Of a stretch of DNA of 64,000 bases, positions 35,945 through 45,426 are shown in pieces. How positions within the stretch are numbered: position 1 is the first letter of the stretch; each line of letters begins with the position of its first letter. The stretch is from Geojedonia sp051814705 (GTDB lineage Bacteria; Bacteroidota; Bacteroidia; Flavobacteriales; Flavobacteriaceae). The DNA lies in NCBI GenBank assembly GCA_051814705.1, contig JBPWQW010000002.1:124001-188000 (forward strand), given 5' to 3'. The notes beneath the pieces were generated by a model, which saw nothing but the letters and a program-made list of their open reading frames with translations, did no database searches and had not been told where the DNA came from. The translations under genes and the position numbers were made by a program.

Positions 35945-36014
35945 CACAATCTTAATTAATTTTATAATTGGAATTTAGGATTTAGATTTTAGTATTTAGT
36001 TTGAAGTTATTTTT

Positions 36015-36042
36015 ACTGAATACTGACGACTGCCAACTCACT
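36015..36042. repeat. Short heptad array in reverse orientation
   Basis: ACTGAAT, ACTGACG, ACTGCCA, ACTCACT: four 7-bp units of ACTGNNN, the reverse complement of the CAGT heptads. They run into the TGA stop (36038-36040) of the next minus-strand gene. Confidence 0.6.
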
Positions 36043-36754
36043 TTGTCCCTTTTACATCCCCAATCTCGATTCCAAAAAACAAAACCTTATGAAATGTAGG
36101 AAGCTGTGCACCACTATCGGTTGTGATCCAATCGGTCCATGAAGCTTCCAAACCATCGATGGGTGATGTAGAAACCCATAACTGAAAGCTAACGGGTTTG
36201 CCTGTACTATCCAGATGCCATAGGTAGGAATCGCCCGGTGTCGTGCCGCCAGAAGTGTAAGTCACCAAAAGTCCTTGATGGCCATCGTCTAGCGTTACTA
36301 TTGATCTTTTGGTGCCCTTATCAAAAATTTTGTATGGCGCCACCAGCCAAAAGGAATCGTTGTTAAAATAATTTACAGCTTTTTCAATAAGGTCTTTGCC
36401 AATGTTGCCTTCAACGCTAAAATTATGGATATAGGCTTTGCTTAAAGCATAATTTTTTAAGTTGAGATCCACTTTGTAATCTTGCCAATGGACCATACAG
36501 GTTTGCTTGTTTTTTTTCCACTTATAGAAGCGTCTTTTTTTGAATTGCCATTCTATATAATTGGTGTTTTGATAGGCATCATGATTCAAAGCTTGTAACA
36601 TATTATGTGCTAACACATCGGCTTGTTGAGGGTCGGATCCTATGGGTAAATCGTCGTGATATTTAAAATAAAGAAAACCTATAAAAAGCAAACTAGGTAA
36701 GCTTACGAATACTAAAATACCTGCAATTATTTTTACCGTTTTCTTGGGTTTCAC
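36038..36754 (-). CDS. Membrane-anchored hypothetical protein
   Basis: 238 residues: one N-terminal transmembrane segment (about residues 9-28), then an extracytoplasmic domain with NYIEWQFKKRRFYKWKKNKQ and YLWHLDSTGKPVSFQLWVS. It looks like a conserved exported protein of Flavobacteriaceae; the middle of the domain might bind a lipid or peptide, but no motif proves it. Monocistronic. Confidence 0.72.
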   Translation of the reverse strand: MKPKKTVKIIAGILVFVSLPSLLFIGFLYFKYHDDLPIGSDPQQADVLAHNMLQALNHDAYQNTNYIEWQFKKRRFYKWKKNKQTCMVHWQDYKVDLNLKNYALSKAYIHNFSVEGNIGKDLIEKAVNYFNNDSFWLVAPYKIFDKGTKRSIVTLDDGHQGLLVTYTSGGTTPGDSYLWHLDSTGKPVSFQLWVSTSPIDGLEASWTDWITTDSGAQLPTFHKVLFFGIEIGDVKGTK

Positions 36755-36834
36755 AAATTGTGTTTTAGAAGACTAAAAATAGATGTTTTTTTTGAATCCT
36801 ATGTTTTAAAACGTCAAGTGTTATATAGTTTCGA

Positions 36835-38547
36835 TTAAAACCCAACGGCAGTATCATCTCCACGATGATCGGCACCACCTTCTAATTTTCCATTTTCTAA
36901 AACTAAAATAGCATCCACTTTAGCGGTAATGGGCGGCGCATCCCTGTTGATGAAATACCCTTTATTAAAAAGTTGCGTATTTAATGGATCTGAATACATT
37001 TCGGTTTCCATTCTAATCTCATCAGGTAACCATTGGTGATGAAAACGGGGAGCATTTACAGCTTCTTGCATGGTCATGCCAAATTCTTCAACATTTAAAA
37101 TGGTTTGCAATACTGAGGTAATAATGGTAGAGCCTCCGGGAGAACCAACTACCATATACAAAAGACCATCTTTTTCAACTATTGTGGGGGTCATGGAGCT
37201 TAACATTCGTTTTTCAGGAGCTATACTATTTGCTTCATTACCTATAAGACCAAACATATTAGGTTCTCCAGGCTTGCTGCTAAAATCGTCCATTTCGTTG
37301 TTGAGAAAAAAGCCCAGTTCATCTACATATAATTTTGAGCCATAAGCCCCATTTAGAGTAGTGGTTACTGAAACGGCATTGCCAAATTGGTCAACTATAG
37401 AGTAGTGGGTCGTTTCGTTACTTTCATAACCTACTATTTTACCATAGGTTATAGAGCTCGAAGGGGTTGCTTTTTCAAAAGAAAAATCTTTCATGCGATC
37501 TTGTAAATAGACGTCACTTAACAAGGTTTTCATAGGCATTTCAACAAAATCGGGATCACCTAAAAAATAACTTCTGTCGGCATAAGCTCGTCGTTCGGCT
37601 TCTGTAATCACTTGTATAGCTTTGAGTGAATTATGGCCGTAAGACTTAAGGTCGAAGGGCTCGATCATTTTCATAATCTGTGCCAAACAAATACCCCCAC
37701 TTGACGGTGGAGCCATAGAAATAATCCTCAAATCTTTATAGTTAAATATGATAGGCTCACGCCATTTGACTTCGTATTTTTTCAAATCTTCCAAGGTTAT
37801 TATCCCTCCTTTTTCATTGAGATAATTGACAAGGATTTCAGCTGTTTTCCCTTTATAGAATTCATCTTTTCCATTTTCAGCAATACGTTGTAAAGTTTTT
37901 GCCAATTTTGGATTTTTTAGAATATCACCAGCTTTGGATTGATTGGAATACAGAATTTGTTTCCCGTTCACAACTCTAAACACACTGTCCTTGTCATTAA
38001 AACGCTGTTGCTGCTTTTCGGTGATGACATAACCATAAGTCGCCAAATCGATTGCAGGTTGGAGGATATCTTTTATGGGAAGTTTGCCAAATTTTTTATG
38101 TGCTGCAAAAACACCAGCAATGGTTCCTGGAATTCCAACGGCATATGCACCAACGGTACTTTTGTTTTTAATAATATTCCCGTGTTCGTCTAAATACATG
38201 TTTTTTGTGGCAGCTATAGGCGCTTTTTCTCGATAATCCAGCGTGCCTACGTCACCATTGGCAAGCCTATAGATCATAAAGCCACCACCACCTAGGTTTC
38301 CAGCGTAGGGATAGGCTACGGCCAATGCCATTTCGGTGGCCATCATGGCATCAAAAGCATTTCCGCCTTTTTTTAAGATGTCACTTCCAATTTTAGAAGC
38401 TTCAGCTCGTGCCGAAACCACCATAGCTCTTGAGCTAACGGTTCCTCTTTTTGACAAGACTTTTGATTGTTTGCTGTCAGAATTTTGGCAGGAAACCAAA
38501 AAGAGGGCTAGCATAAATATAATAACGGATTTAACTTTACAATTCAT
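36835..38547 (-). CDS. ggt: Gamma-glutamyltransferase, lipoprotein form
   Basis: 570 residues. Ntn-hydrolase that cleaves and transfers gamma-glutamyl groups, for example from glutathione, in the periplasm. The proenzyme should self-process before Thr379 of TTHYSIVDQFGN; GNLGGGGFM, SMAPPSSGG and VGSPGGSTI are the other family motifs. The N-terminus (MLALFLVSC) is a lipoprotein signal, so the enzyme is probably lipid-anchored. Its start overlaps the acpH stop by 11 bp. Confidence 0.95.
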   Translation of the reverse strand: MNCKVKSVIIFMLALFLVSCQNSDSKQSKVLSKRGTVSSRAMVVSARAEASKIGSDILKKGGNAFDAMMATEMALAVAYPYAGNLGGGGFMIYRLANGDVGTLDYREKAPIAATKNMYLDEHGNIIKNKSTVGAYAVGIPGTIAGVFAAHKKFGKLPIKDILQPAIDLATYGYVITEKQQQRFNDKDSVFRVVNGKQILYSNQSKAGDILKNPKLAKTLQRIAENGKDEFYKGKTAEILVNYLNEKGGIITLEDLKKYEVKWREPIIFNYKDLRIISMAPPSSGGICLAQIMKMIEPFDLKSYGHNSLKAIQVITEAERRAYADRSYFLGDPDFVEMPMKTLLSDVYLQDRMKDFSFEKATPSSSITYGKIVGYESNETTHYSIVDQFGNAVSVTTTLNGAYGSKLYVDELGFFLNNEMDDFSSKPGEPNMFGLIGNEANSIAPEKRMLSSMTPTIVEKDGLLYMVVGSPGGSTIITSVLQTILNVEEFGMTMQEAVNAPRFHHQWLPDEIRMETEMYSDPLNTQLFNKGYFINRDAPPITAKVDAILVLENGKLEGGADHRGDDTAVGF

Positions 38548-39139
38548 ATTTTAAGTTTATTTCAATTAATTTTTGGCTTGAAAAGGTGATGAGCTCTGAA
38601 AAAAACAATGTGAATTCCTCTTCAAACTCTTCGTAAAATTGTTTGAGCTCTTTTGTGGCCTCATTCATTTTCGATTTGTTTTTTGTACGCCTGTTCATCC
38701 CATCCAAAATGTGTTGAATTCCTTCGATATGAGAATAACTCAACAACCAGTTTTCGGCAAACATATGGGGCATTAATCTTTGTGTGCGTACAGGTAATAA
38801 TTCTATATGATTTTCCAATAAATTATAAAAGGTGTCAACATAATCTTCTAAAGGGATGGAAGAATAAGTGCTCCAATTTTTGGCCAAAAAATGGTCGTAT
38901 AAAATATCCACAATCACACCGCTGTAATGACCATAATTTTCGTGTAATCGTTTGGTGCTTTGGCGAACAATGGGGTGAGCATCGGTAAAGGTATCGATTT
39001 CGCGATGCAATACAATACCTTTTTGAATATCGGCTGGGTATTTTTTATAAGATTTCCCACGAATCCCATCTGCCATGAAATTGCCAATACTAACTAAATC
39101 GTTGTTTCCGGAAAGATATATATGGGCTAAAAAATTCAT
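38537..39139 (-). CDS. acpH: Acyl carrier protein phosphodiesterase (AcpH/DUF479)
   Basis: 200 residues, HD-like fold. NFLAHIYLS at the start, GNFMADGIRG, VLHREIDTFTDAHP and DILYDHFLAKNW carry the conserved His/Asp metal ligands. The family removes the 4'-phosphopantetheine group from holo-ACP. First gene of a pair with ggt (11-bp overlap), a pairing without obvious functional reason. Confidence 0.9.
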   Translation of the reverse strand: MNFLAHIYLSGNNDLVSIGNFMADGIRGKSYKKYPADIQKGIVLHREIDTFTDAHPIVRQSTKRLHENYGHYSGVIVDILYDHFLAKNWSTYSSIPLEDYVDTFYNLLENHIELLPVRTQRLMPHMFAENWLLSYSHIEGIQHILDGMNRRTKNKSKMNEATKELKQFYEEFEEEFTLFFSELITFSSQKLIEINLKYEL

Positions 39140-39161
39140 CGGTGTAATTTACGAATTCCGA

Positions 39162-39194
39162 TTTTAGATTTACAATTTTGAAATGGTATATTTG
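39162..39194 (+). promoter_or_regulatory. Promoter of glmM
   Basis: -33-like TTTTAG (39162-39167), 19 bp, -7 TATATTTG (39187-39194). Transcription would start near 39200, 17 nt before the ATG at 39217. The same TTTTAG/TAnnTTTG pair stands before mnmE. Confidence 0.65.
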
Positions 39195-39216
39195 TGGTTT
39201 AATTGTTACTTCTACT

Positions 39217-40608
39217 ATGACATTAATTACATCTATTTCTGGAATCCGAGGAACTATTGGAGGTCAAGTTGCTGATAATCTGACTCCTATTGACGTTGTG
39301 AAATTCGCTTCGGCCTATGGAACTTGGATCAAACAACAACGCAATAAAGAAAACTATAGAGTGGTAGTTGGTAGAGATGCAAGGATTTCTGGAGAGATGA
39401 TCCAAAACTTGGTCATGAATACCTTGGTGGGTTTGGGAATTCATGTAATCGATCTGGGATTATCCACCACACCAACGGTTGAGATTGCCGTGCCCATGGA
39501 ACGTGCCGACGGGGGTATTATTTTAACCGCCAGCCATAACCCTAAACAATGGAATGCTTTAAAACTTCTAAATGCCAAAGGCGAATTTTTAAATGGGGAA
39601 GAAGGCGCAAAAATCTTAAGCATTGCCGAAAGTGATACCATGGAATTTGCCGAAGTGGATCATTTAGGGCACATTACAAAAAATGAAGCCTATATTGATA
39701 TTCATATTGACGAGGTTTTAAAACTGAAGCTTGTCAATGAAAAGGCCATAAAAGAAGCTAATTTTAGGGTTGTTGTCGATGGTGTTAATTCTACAGGAGG
39801 GATTGCTATCCCATTACTATTGGAACGTTTAGGAGTGCATGCCGTAAAACTTTATTGTGAACCCAATGGACAGTTTCCACATAATCCAGAACCCTTAAAG
39901 GAGCATTTAACCGACCTTTCTAAAGCCGTTGTAAGCGAGCAAGCTGACTTCGGAATTGTAGTCGATCCAGACGTTGATAGACTTGCGTTTATAGATGAAA
40001 ATGGTGAGATGTTTGGGGAAGAATATACACTCGTGGCCTGCGCCGATTATGTATTGAGTAAAACTCCTGGAAATACAGTAAGTAACATGAGTTCTACAAG
40101 AGCGCTAAAAGATATTACCGAAAAACATGGCGGTAATTATGAAGCCAGTGCGGTTGGAGAAGTTAATGTGGTGGAATTGATGAAAAAGAACCATGCCATT
40201 ATAGGAGGCGAAGGAAATGGCGGAATCATTTACCCAGAACTGCATTATGGTCGGGATGCCTTAGTGGGTGTAGCTTTATTTTTAAGTCTTTTGGCTGAAA
40301 AAAACAAGAAAGTAAGCGTTTTAAGAGCAAGTTACCCCAATTATTTTATGGGTAAAAAGAAAATTGAATTGACTCCAGATTTAAATGTCGATGCCATTTT
40401 AAAAGGAATGGAAGCTCTATATAACCATGAAAAAGTTTCAACAGTTGACGGTGTGAAAATCGATTTTAAGAACAGTTGGGCACATTTACGAAAAAGTAAC
40501 ACCGAGCCCATAATCAGAATTTATACTGAAGCACCTACACAGCACGACGCGAATGAACTTGCTGATCAGATTATTAAAGAGATTCAGCACATTGCAAACC
40601 ATGGATAG
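39217..40608 (+). CDS. glmM: Phosphoglucosamine mutase
   Basis: 463 residues from the ATG at 39217 (MTLITSISGIRGTIGGQ). GlmM converts glucosamine-6-phosphate to glucosamine-1-phosphate for UDP-GlcNAc and peptidoglycan. The catalytic phosphoserine is in ILTASHNPKQWN, the metal-binding loop is DPDVDRLAF and the sugar-binding loop GEGNGGIIYP. A longer frame from a TTG at 39178 contains the -7 box and is rejected. A 62-residue gene follows after 12 bp. Confidence 0.93.
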   Translation: MTLITSISGIRGTIGGQVADNLTPIDVVKFASAYGTWIKQQRNKENYRVVVGRDARISGEMIQNLVMNTLVGLGIHVIDLGLSTTPTVEIAVPMERADGGIILTASHNPKQWNALKLLNAKGEFLNGEEGAKILSIAESDTMEFAEVDHLGHITKNEAYIDIHIDEVLKLKLVNEKAIKEANFRVVVDGVNSTGGIAIPLLLERLGVHAVKLYCEPNGQFPHNPEPLKEHLTDLSKAVVSEQADFGIVVDPDVDRLAFIDENGEMFGEEYTLVACADYVLSKTPGNTVSNMSSTRALKDITEKHGGNYEASAVGEVNVVELMKKNHAIIGGEGNGGIIYPELHYGRDALVGVALFLSLLAEKNKKVSVLRASYPNYFMGKKKIELTPDLNVDAILKGMEALYNHEKVSTVDGVKIDFKNSWAHLRKSNTEPIIRIYTEAPTQHDANELADQIIKEIQHIANHG

Positions 40609-40620
40609 TAAATATAAATT

Positions 40621-40809
40621 ATGTATCCTTATCACAATAAAATAAAACAGCGCATCAACAATAACGAATTGGTAAGTTATGAATATGTAGAACGCTATAA
40701 AAACATCTCGCCCTGCTTGCTGTTGCACTTTAATACTGAGCCTAAAATAAGGCCTATACGCGAGCATCGATTTGAAGATTATGAATTGCTGTTTAAAACA
40801 AGCCATTAA
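40621..40809 (+). CDS. Small conserved hypothetical protein
   Basis: 62 residues (MYPYHNKIKQRINNNELVSY at the start). It contains ISPCLLLHFNTEPKIRPIREHRFEDYELL, with many charged residues and no membrane segment. I recognise it as a short protein that recurs in Flavobacteriia, with no known role. It sits between glmM (12 bp) and the aminotransferase class V gene (32 bp) and is probably in the same transcript. Confidence 0.7.
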   Translation: MYPYHNKIKQRINNNELVSYEYVERYKNISPCLLLHFNTEPKIRPIREHRFEDYELLFKTSH

Positions 40810-40841
40810 AAAATGAATTATTTTTATTTTAACTATACACT

Positions 40842-42338
40842 ATGATTTCTAATTTGTCTAAACCTAAAACTACTACATTAGAACAGTATTTTAAACCGTT
40901 CAGACAGCATATTATTGGTATTGATCAAGAGTTTGAATCTCCTTTTGGAACACAAAAAATTGTGTATACCGATTGGACTGCTTCAGGGCGTTTATACAGA
41001 CCAATTGAAGACAAGTTAAGCAATGAATTTGGCCCTTTTGTGGCCAATACCCATACCGAAACAACCGTGTCTGGTACAGCAATGACCAAGGCCTACCACA
41101 AGGCCAAACACATTATTAAATCTCATGTAAATTGTAATGATGATGATGTACTTATCGTCACAGGAACCGGCATGACTGGAGCGGTCAATAAATTTCAACG
41201 TATTTTGGGGTTGAAAGTTCCAGAAAACTTAAGAAAATACACTAAAATCCCTGATGAAATTCGACCTGTGGTTTTTATCACGCACATGGAACACCACTCT
41301 AACCAAACGTCTTGGCTTGAAACCATTGCCAAAGTTGAGGTCATTCCTCCAGGGGAAGAGGGTTTGTTCAGTTTAGAAAATCTCGAAAAATTACTGTTGG
41401 AATATAAAGACCGACCTTTAAAAATTGCGTCGGTTGTTGGGGCCTCTAATGTCACCGGAATCCAAACTCCCCATCACGATATTGCAAAACTCATGCACCA
41501 ATATGGCGGTGTTTGTTTTGTTGATTTTGCCTGTTCGGCACCTTATGTGGATATTGATATGCACCCTAAGGATGATGAAGAATCTTTGGATGCTATCTTT
41601 TTTTCACCTCATAAATTTTTGGGCGGACCCGGAACTTCAGGAATTCTAATTTTTAATAAAAAACTTTATAAGAATATGATTCCGGATTGCCCAGGTGGTG
41701 GTACGGTACGATGGACCAATCCATGGGGAGAGCATAAGTATATTGATAATATTGAAGATCGGGAAGATGGCGGCACTCCCGGGTTTTTGCAAACCATCAA
41801 AACGGCATTGTCCATTACCTTGAAAGAACAAATGGGTGTTGAAAATATTCTAAACAGAGAACATGAGCTGATTTCCACCTTTTTTAACGAATTAAAGCCA
41901 GTTAAAAACTTAAATATTTTAGCTGGCCAACATCAAGATAGGCTAGGAGTCTTTTCGTTTTATATTGATGATTTGCATTACAATTTGGGTGTTAAATTGT
42001 TAAATGACCGTTTTGGAATTCAAACGCGTGGTGGCTGTAGTTGCGCTGGAACTTATGGGCATTATCTACTTCATGTTGATTACGAAACCTCGCATGAACT
42101 GACCAAAGAAATTTCAATAGGTGATCTGGTGCGAAAACCAGGTTGGATACGTATATCCATCCACCCAACAACTACGGATGAAGATATGGCTGTGATTTGT
42201 GAAAGTCTGAAGGCTCTGGCAAAACATCATAAAACTTGGGCATTGGACTATGAGTATGTGCCGTCTACCAATGAATTTGTTCATAAAAATGATACAGCAT
42301 CAGGAGAAGTTTCAATGCAAAACTGGTTTGAATTGTAA
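40842..42338 (+). CDS. Aminotransferase class V / cysteine desulfurase-like protein
   Basis: 498 residues, fold type I PLP enzyme. The PLP lysine is in FFSPHKFLGGPGTSG, the Asp/His partners in VDFACSAPYVDIDMH, and a Cys pair in TRGGCSCAGTYGHYL is close to the catalytic Cys loop of SufS/CsdA-like enzymes. It is longer than SufS (about 410). The likely activity is selenocysteine lyase/cysteine desulfurase; the acceptor is unknown. Its stop abuts the convergent acyltransferase stop without a gap. Confidence 0.88.
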   Translation: MISNLSKPKTTTLEQYFKPFRQHIIGIDQEFESPFGTQKIVYTDWTASGRLYRPIEDKLSNEFGPFVANTHTETTVSGTAMTKAYHKAKHIIKSHVNCNDDDVLIVTGTGMTGAVNKFQRILGLKVPENLRKYTKIPDEIRPVVFITHMEHHSNQTSWLETIAKVEVIPPGEEGLFSLENLEKLLLEYKDRPLKIASVVGASNVTGIQTPHHDIAKLMHQYGGVCFVDFACSAPYVDIDMHPKDDEESLDAIFFSPHKFLGGPGTSGILIFNKKLYKNMIPDCPGGGTVRWTNPWGEHKYIDNIEDREDGGTPGFLQTIKTALSITLKEQMGVENILNREHELISTFFNELKPVKNLNILAGQHQDRLGVFSFYIDDLHYNLGVKLLNDRFGIQTRGGCSCAGTYGHYLLHVDYETSHELTKEISIGDLVRKPGWIRISIHPTTTDEDMAVICESLKALAKHHKTWALDYEYVPSTNEFVHKNDTASGEVSMQNWFEL

Positions 42339-43229
42339 TTATTGAAATTCAACTGGAACTTTATCACGATGTTTCCAGCGTTTGTGAGTCCACAAATAAT
42401 ATTCGGGTGCTTCAAGGATTTGTTGTTCAACCAACTTTAAAAAGATATCCGTAATTTCATAATCCTTATAGTCGTTTGGAGTTAAAGTTATGGTTTTTAA
42501 ACTCGTTTCATAAAATCCCCTTTTAAGGCGTTTTACACCAAAAAACATGACAGCCATATCCAATTTTTTGGCCAACATTTCGGCTCCAGTATGCACCGGA
42601 ACTTTAATGCCCATAAAATCACTCCAATAAAAGGCTTTTTGTGGTTTTGGGGATTGATCGGATGCGAACCCATTAATGGTGAGCTTTCCTTCTTCTTTTG
42701 CTTTAGTAAGCGTTGGCACGGTCTCTTTAGTGGTAATTAAATAACTATTGTATTTGGCTCTTATGCGTTTTACCAAGCGATCAAAGTATTTGTTGGCAAG
42801 ACGTTTGTATATAGCATAGCCTTTATGGTTCATGTATTTTTGCATAATAAAAATCCATTCCCAACTTCCGTAATGGGCACACATCAAAACAATGCTTTTA
42901 TTGTGTTGTTCCATTTTGTGGATTTCTTCAATATTTGAAAAAACCATTCGCTTTTTCATTTCAGCTTCAGAAATCGTCAATGATTTTACAGACTCTACGA
43001 TGAGATCACATAAATGGTGATAGAATTTTTTGGTAATGGCTTTGATTTCCGCTTCTGATTTATTTGGAAAAACAAGGTGTAAATTTTCGTTTACCGTTTT
43101 TTTGCGATATCCAAAAACTCTATAAACCAAAACATAAAGCCCGTCTGAAACGGCATATAACAACCTAAACGGAAGAATGGAGATCATCCACAAAAACGGA
43201 TAAACCAAAATGTAAATCAGAAATTGCAT
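42339..43229 (-). CDS. LpxL/HtrB-like lipid A acyltransferase family protein
   Basis: 296 residues with an N-terminal membrane anchor and the lysophospholipid acyltransferase catalytic motif as AHYGSWEW (HxxxxE, the variant normal for LpxL proteins), followed by NGFASDQSP. It should add a secondary acyl chain to lipid A at the inner membrane. A -7 element (43254-43261) lies 25 bp upstream in a divergent promoter region shared with the rhomboid gene. Confidence 0.9.
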   Translation of the reverse strand: MQFLIYILVYPFLWMISILPFRLLYAVSDGLYVLVYRVFGYRKKTVNENLHLVFPNKSEAEIKAITKKFYHHLCDLIVESVKSLTISEAEMKKRMVFSNIEEIHKMEQHNKSIVLMCAHYGSWEWIFIMQKYMNHKGYAIYKRLANKYFDRLVKRIRAKYNSYLITTKETVPTLTKAKEEGKLTINGFASDQSPKPQKAFYWSDFMGIKVPVHTGAEMLAKKLDMAVMFFGVKRLKRGFYETSLKTITLTPNDYKDYEITDIFLKLVEQQILEAPEYYLWTHKRWKHRDKVPVEFQ

Positions 43230-43239
43230 TTTTTAATAT

Positions 43240-43261
43240 TAGATTTGCAGTGGCAAATATA
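43240..43261. promoter_or_regulatory. Divergent -7 elements for the acyltransferase and rhomboid genes
   Basis: TAGATTTG (43240-43247, plus strand, rhomboid) and TATATTTG (43254-43261, minus strand, acyltransferase) lie 6 bp apart facing opposite ways, so the two promoters would overlap and compete. Confidence 0.5.
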
Positions 43262-43290
43262 AGTTTAATCTCGTAAAACGTTTAGAGTAA

Positions 43291-43941
43291 ATGGGTAATT
43301 TAAGTTTGGTTACAATTATTATAATAGCAGCAAATGTGCTAATATCCTATAAAGGATTTGGTGATTATGGGTTTTTTGAACGTTATAAGTTTAATATTGG
43401 AGGCATCAGGCGCGGAGAACAAATACGGGTACTGAGCTCGGGTTTTTTGCATGTGGACACGGCCCACTTATTGTTCAATATGTTGACCCTGTATTTTTTT
43501 GCTGATTCTGTGATTTCGTATGTTGGGACCCTCAATTTTTTAATTATTTATATAGCCAGTCTGCTGTTAGGAAATTTGTTGTCCCTTTATTTTCATAAGG
43601 ATGAATTTCATTATAGTGCTGTGGGAGCCAGTGGTGCGGTTACGGGTATTCTTTATTCTGCTATTTTATTGGAACCGGACATGAGTTTGTATATGTTTTT
43701 TATACCAATACCCATTCCAGCCTATATATTCGGAATTGGGTATTTGCTCTATTCTATTTATGGAATGAAAAAACAACTGGGCAATATTGGGCATGATGCC
43801 CATTTTGGCGGCGCTATTGGTGGTTATGTAGTAACCTTAATCTTAGCACCGTGGTTATTTGAAACCCACTTATTGATGGTGGGCTTGTTGGCCATTCCAA
43901 TTCTAATTTTGTTTGGCATGCACAAGGCAGGGAAGTTATAA
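43291..43941 (+). CDS. Rhomboid family intramembrane serine protease
   Basis: 216 residues, six predicted transmembrane helices. Catalytic dyad Ser114 in VGASGAVTG and His171 in GHDAHFGGAIGG; the L1-type HxxxN is in HVDTAHLLFNML. It should cleave membrane proteins within the bilayer; substrates are unknown. Monocistronic. Confidence 0.93.
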   Translation: MGNLSLVTIIIIAANVLISYKGFGDYGFFERYKFNIGGIRRGEQIRVLSSGFLHVDTAHLLFNMLTLYFFADSVISYVGTLNFLIIYIASLLLGNLLSLYFHKDEFHYSAVGASGAVTGILYSAILLEPDMSLYMFFIPIPIPAYIFGIGYLLYSIYGMKKQLGNIGHDAHFGGAIGGYVVTLILAPWLFETHLLMVGLLAIPILILFGMHKAGKL

Positions 43942-43984
43942 ATTCAAATGGGGTACTACAAATTTCTTATGTATTGCAAAACAT

Positions 43985-44023
43985 GGAACGCAGGTGGCGC
44001 AGATCAGGCAGATTATCGCTGAT
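43985..44023. repeat. Degenerate 9-bp CGCAG repeat
   Basis: CGCAG-like words at 43989, 43998, 44007 and 44017 (GGAACGCAG, GTGGCGCAG, ATCAGGCAG, then ATTATCGCTG) form a decayed 9-10-bp periodic run in the gap between rhomboid and the TlpA-like gene. Similar acGCAGatt-type runs occur in many Bacteroidota intergenic regions. Confidence 0.45.
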
Positions 44024-44134
44024 ACAAACTGCGCCAATCATAAAGATCAACGTTGACCGCGTTCTTTTTATAAAAAGTCAGGAAAAGAGGTTTTTATCGT
44101 GCACCCAGTCCAACCTTCAAAAAATGGAGGTTTT

Positions 44135-45286
44135 TTAATCCAACAATTCCGCTATTTTGGCTTCAAGTGCAGGCCCTCTTAAATTTTTGGCTACGATCTT
44201 ACCATCGGCGTCCAAAATAAAGGATGAAGGAATAGATTGAATGTTATACATTTTGGCTATGGGCCCGTTAAAATAATTCAAATTAGATACATGGTGCCAG
44301 TTGAGTTGATCATCTTCAATAGCCTTTACCCAAGCTGCTTTGGGGTCTGCTTGTCTGGTGTTGCCATCCAATGAAATGCCTATGATTTCCAAACCTTTTA
44401 CATGGTATTTTTTATAAACTTGGACAATATTTGGGTTTTCTCTTCTACAAGGCCCACACCATGCCGCCCAAAAATCAATTAAAGTCACTTTACCTTTAAC
44501 GTCGTTAAGACTTAGTACTTTGCCTTCTGGGGTTGGCGCAGAAAAATCTGGAGCTATTTTACCAATATCGGTTCTTGCTTGAGCTTCTAGAATTTTTTGA
44601 TTCGTTTCAATTTGTGCTAAAACACCCTTCCCTTTATTTGAATCTTTTAAGGCCCCATCCAATGAATTAAAGGTGTCTATGAGTTTGTCAAGTTCAATAT
44701 TTTTGTTATTTAGCATGGTTTCTATCAGAATTAATGCGTAATAATTATCTCTGTTTTCACTAATAAATTCAAAGGGATAGTTTGACATTTCCAAATTGAT
44801 GCTGGCTAGGTCATTGTTAAGAGCCGTTGTTTTATCACGGTCGTTGGTTTGAGCCGCTTCCCTTAAAGCCATACTAAGGTCTCTGCGTTTTTCATTAATG
44901 GTATTGATTTTTTTTGAAAAGGTATGAAGCGCTTCATTAGTTTTTGTTCCAGAAACTTTCGAATCTGCAAGATTATTTTTGTCGATATTGATGGTCATGT
45001 CACTATTTTCAAGAATAATGGGAAGATTTCCTTTGACACTATTAACAAAAAGATATACCAGTTCTGGGTCGGGAACGGAACCTTTAAATGTAAATTTTTC
45101 ATTTATAACTACGGCTGTATCGATATCGATCTGTCTGTTGTTTTGATCCAAAGTTCTAAGATGCACACGAATACCATTGTAGATTCCTTTAGCCTGACCG
45201 TTAATGACATAACTATCCCTCTTAGCTTCAGAATTACAGGAGGTTACCAAAAGAACTAGAGTTAGGATTTTAATAAAAATTTTCAT
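44135..45286 (-). CDS. TlpA/DUF4369 family thiol-disulfide lipoprotein
   Basis: The ATG at 45286 gives MKIFIKILTLVLLVTSC, a lipoprotein signal (VTSC). The DUF4369 domain follows (YVINGQAKGIYNGIRVHLRT), then a coiled linker and a thioredoxin-like domain with the CxxC in FWAAWCGPCRREN and cis-Pro in IQSIPSSFIL. It should act as a periplasm-facing thiol reductase, for example in cytochrome c maturation or stress. A -7 box at 45310-45317 lies just upstream. 383 residues. Confidence 0.9.
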   Translation of the reverse strand: MKIFIKILTLVLLVTSCNSEAKRDSYVINGQAKGIYNGIRVHLRTLDQNNRQIDIDTAVVINEKFTFKGSVPDPELVYLFVNSVKGNLPIILENSDMTINIDKNNLADSKVSGTKTNEALHTFSKKINTINEKRRDLSMALREAAQTNDRDKTTALNNDLASINLEMSNYPFEFISENRDNYYALILIETMLNNKNIELDKLIDTFNSLDGALKDSNKGKGVLAQIETNQKILEAQARTDIGKIAPDFSAPTPEGKVLSLNDVKGKVTLIDFWAAWCGPCRRENPNIVQVYKKYHVKGLEIIGISLDGNTRQADPKAAWVKAIEDDQLNWHHVSNLNYFNGPIAKMYNIQSIPSSFILDADGKIVAKNLRGPALEAKIAELLD

Positions 45287-45309
45287 AGTTGTAAGCATTT
45301 TGAATTGTA

Positions 45310-45317
45310 CAAATATA
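45310..45317 (-). promoter_or_regulatory. -7 element of the TlpA-like gene
   Basis: Minus-strand TATATTTG. Initiation near 45303 gives a leader of about 17 nt for the ATG at 45286 and almost none for an ATG at 45298, which decides the start in favour of 45286. Confidence 0.5.
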
Positions 45318-45378
45318 GCAAGATGCTTATCAGTATTTAAGAGAATAATCTTAATTAATTCTTAAAGAATTTCCCAGA

Positions 45379-45412
45379 TTTTAGGTTCAAATGTTGTTTT
45401 ACAATACTTTTG
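45379..45412 (+). promoter_or_regulatory. Promoter of mnmE
   Basis: -33-like TTTTAG (45379-45384), 20 bp, -7 TACTTTTG (45405-45412). Start near 45419, leaving about 8 nt before the ATG at 45427. An in-frame ATG at 45391 lies between the two boxes and cannot be in this transcript. Confidence 0.65.
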
Positions 45413-45426
45413 CTAAAATTACAACC

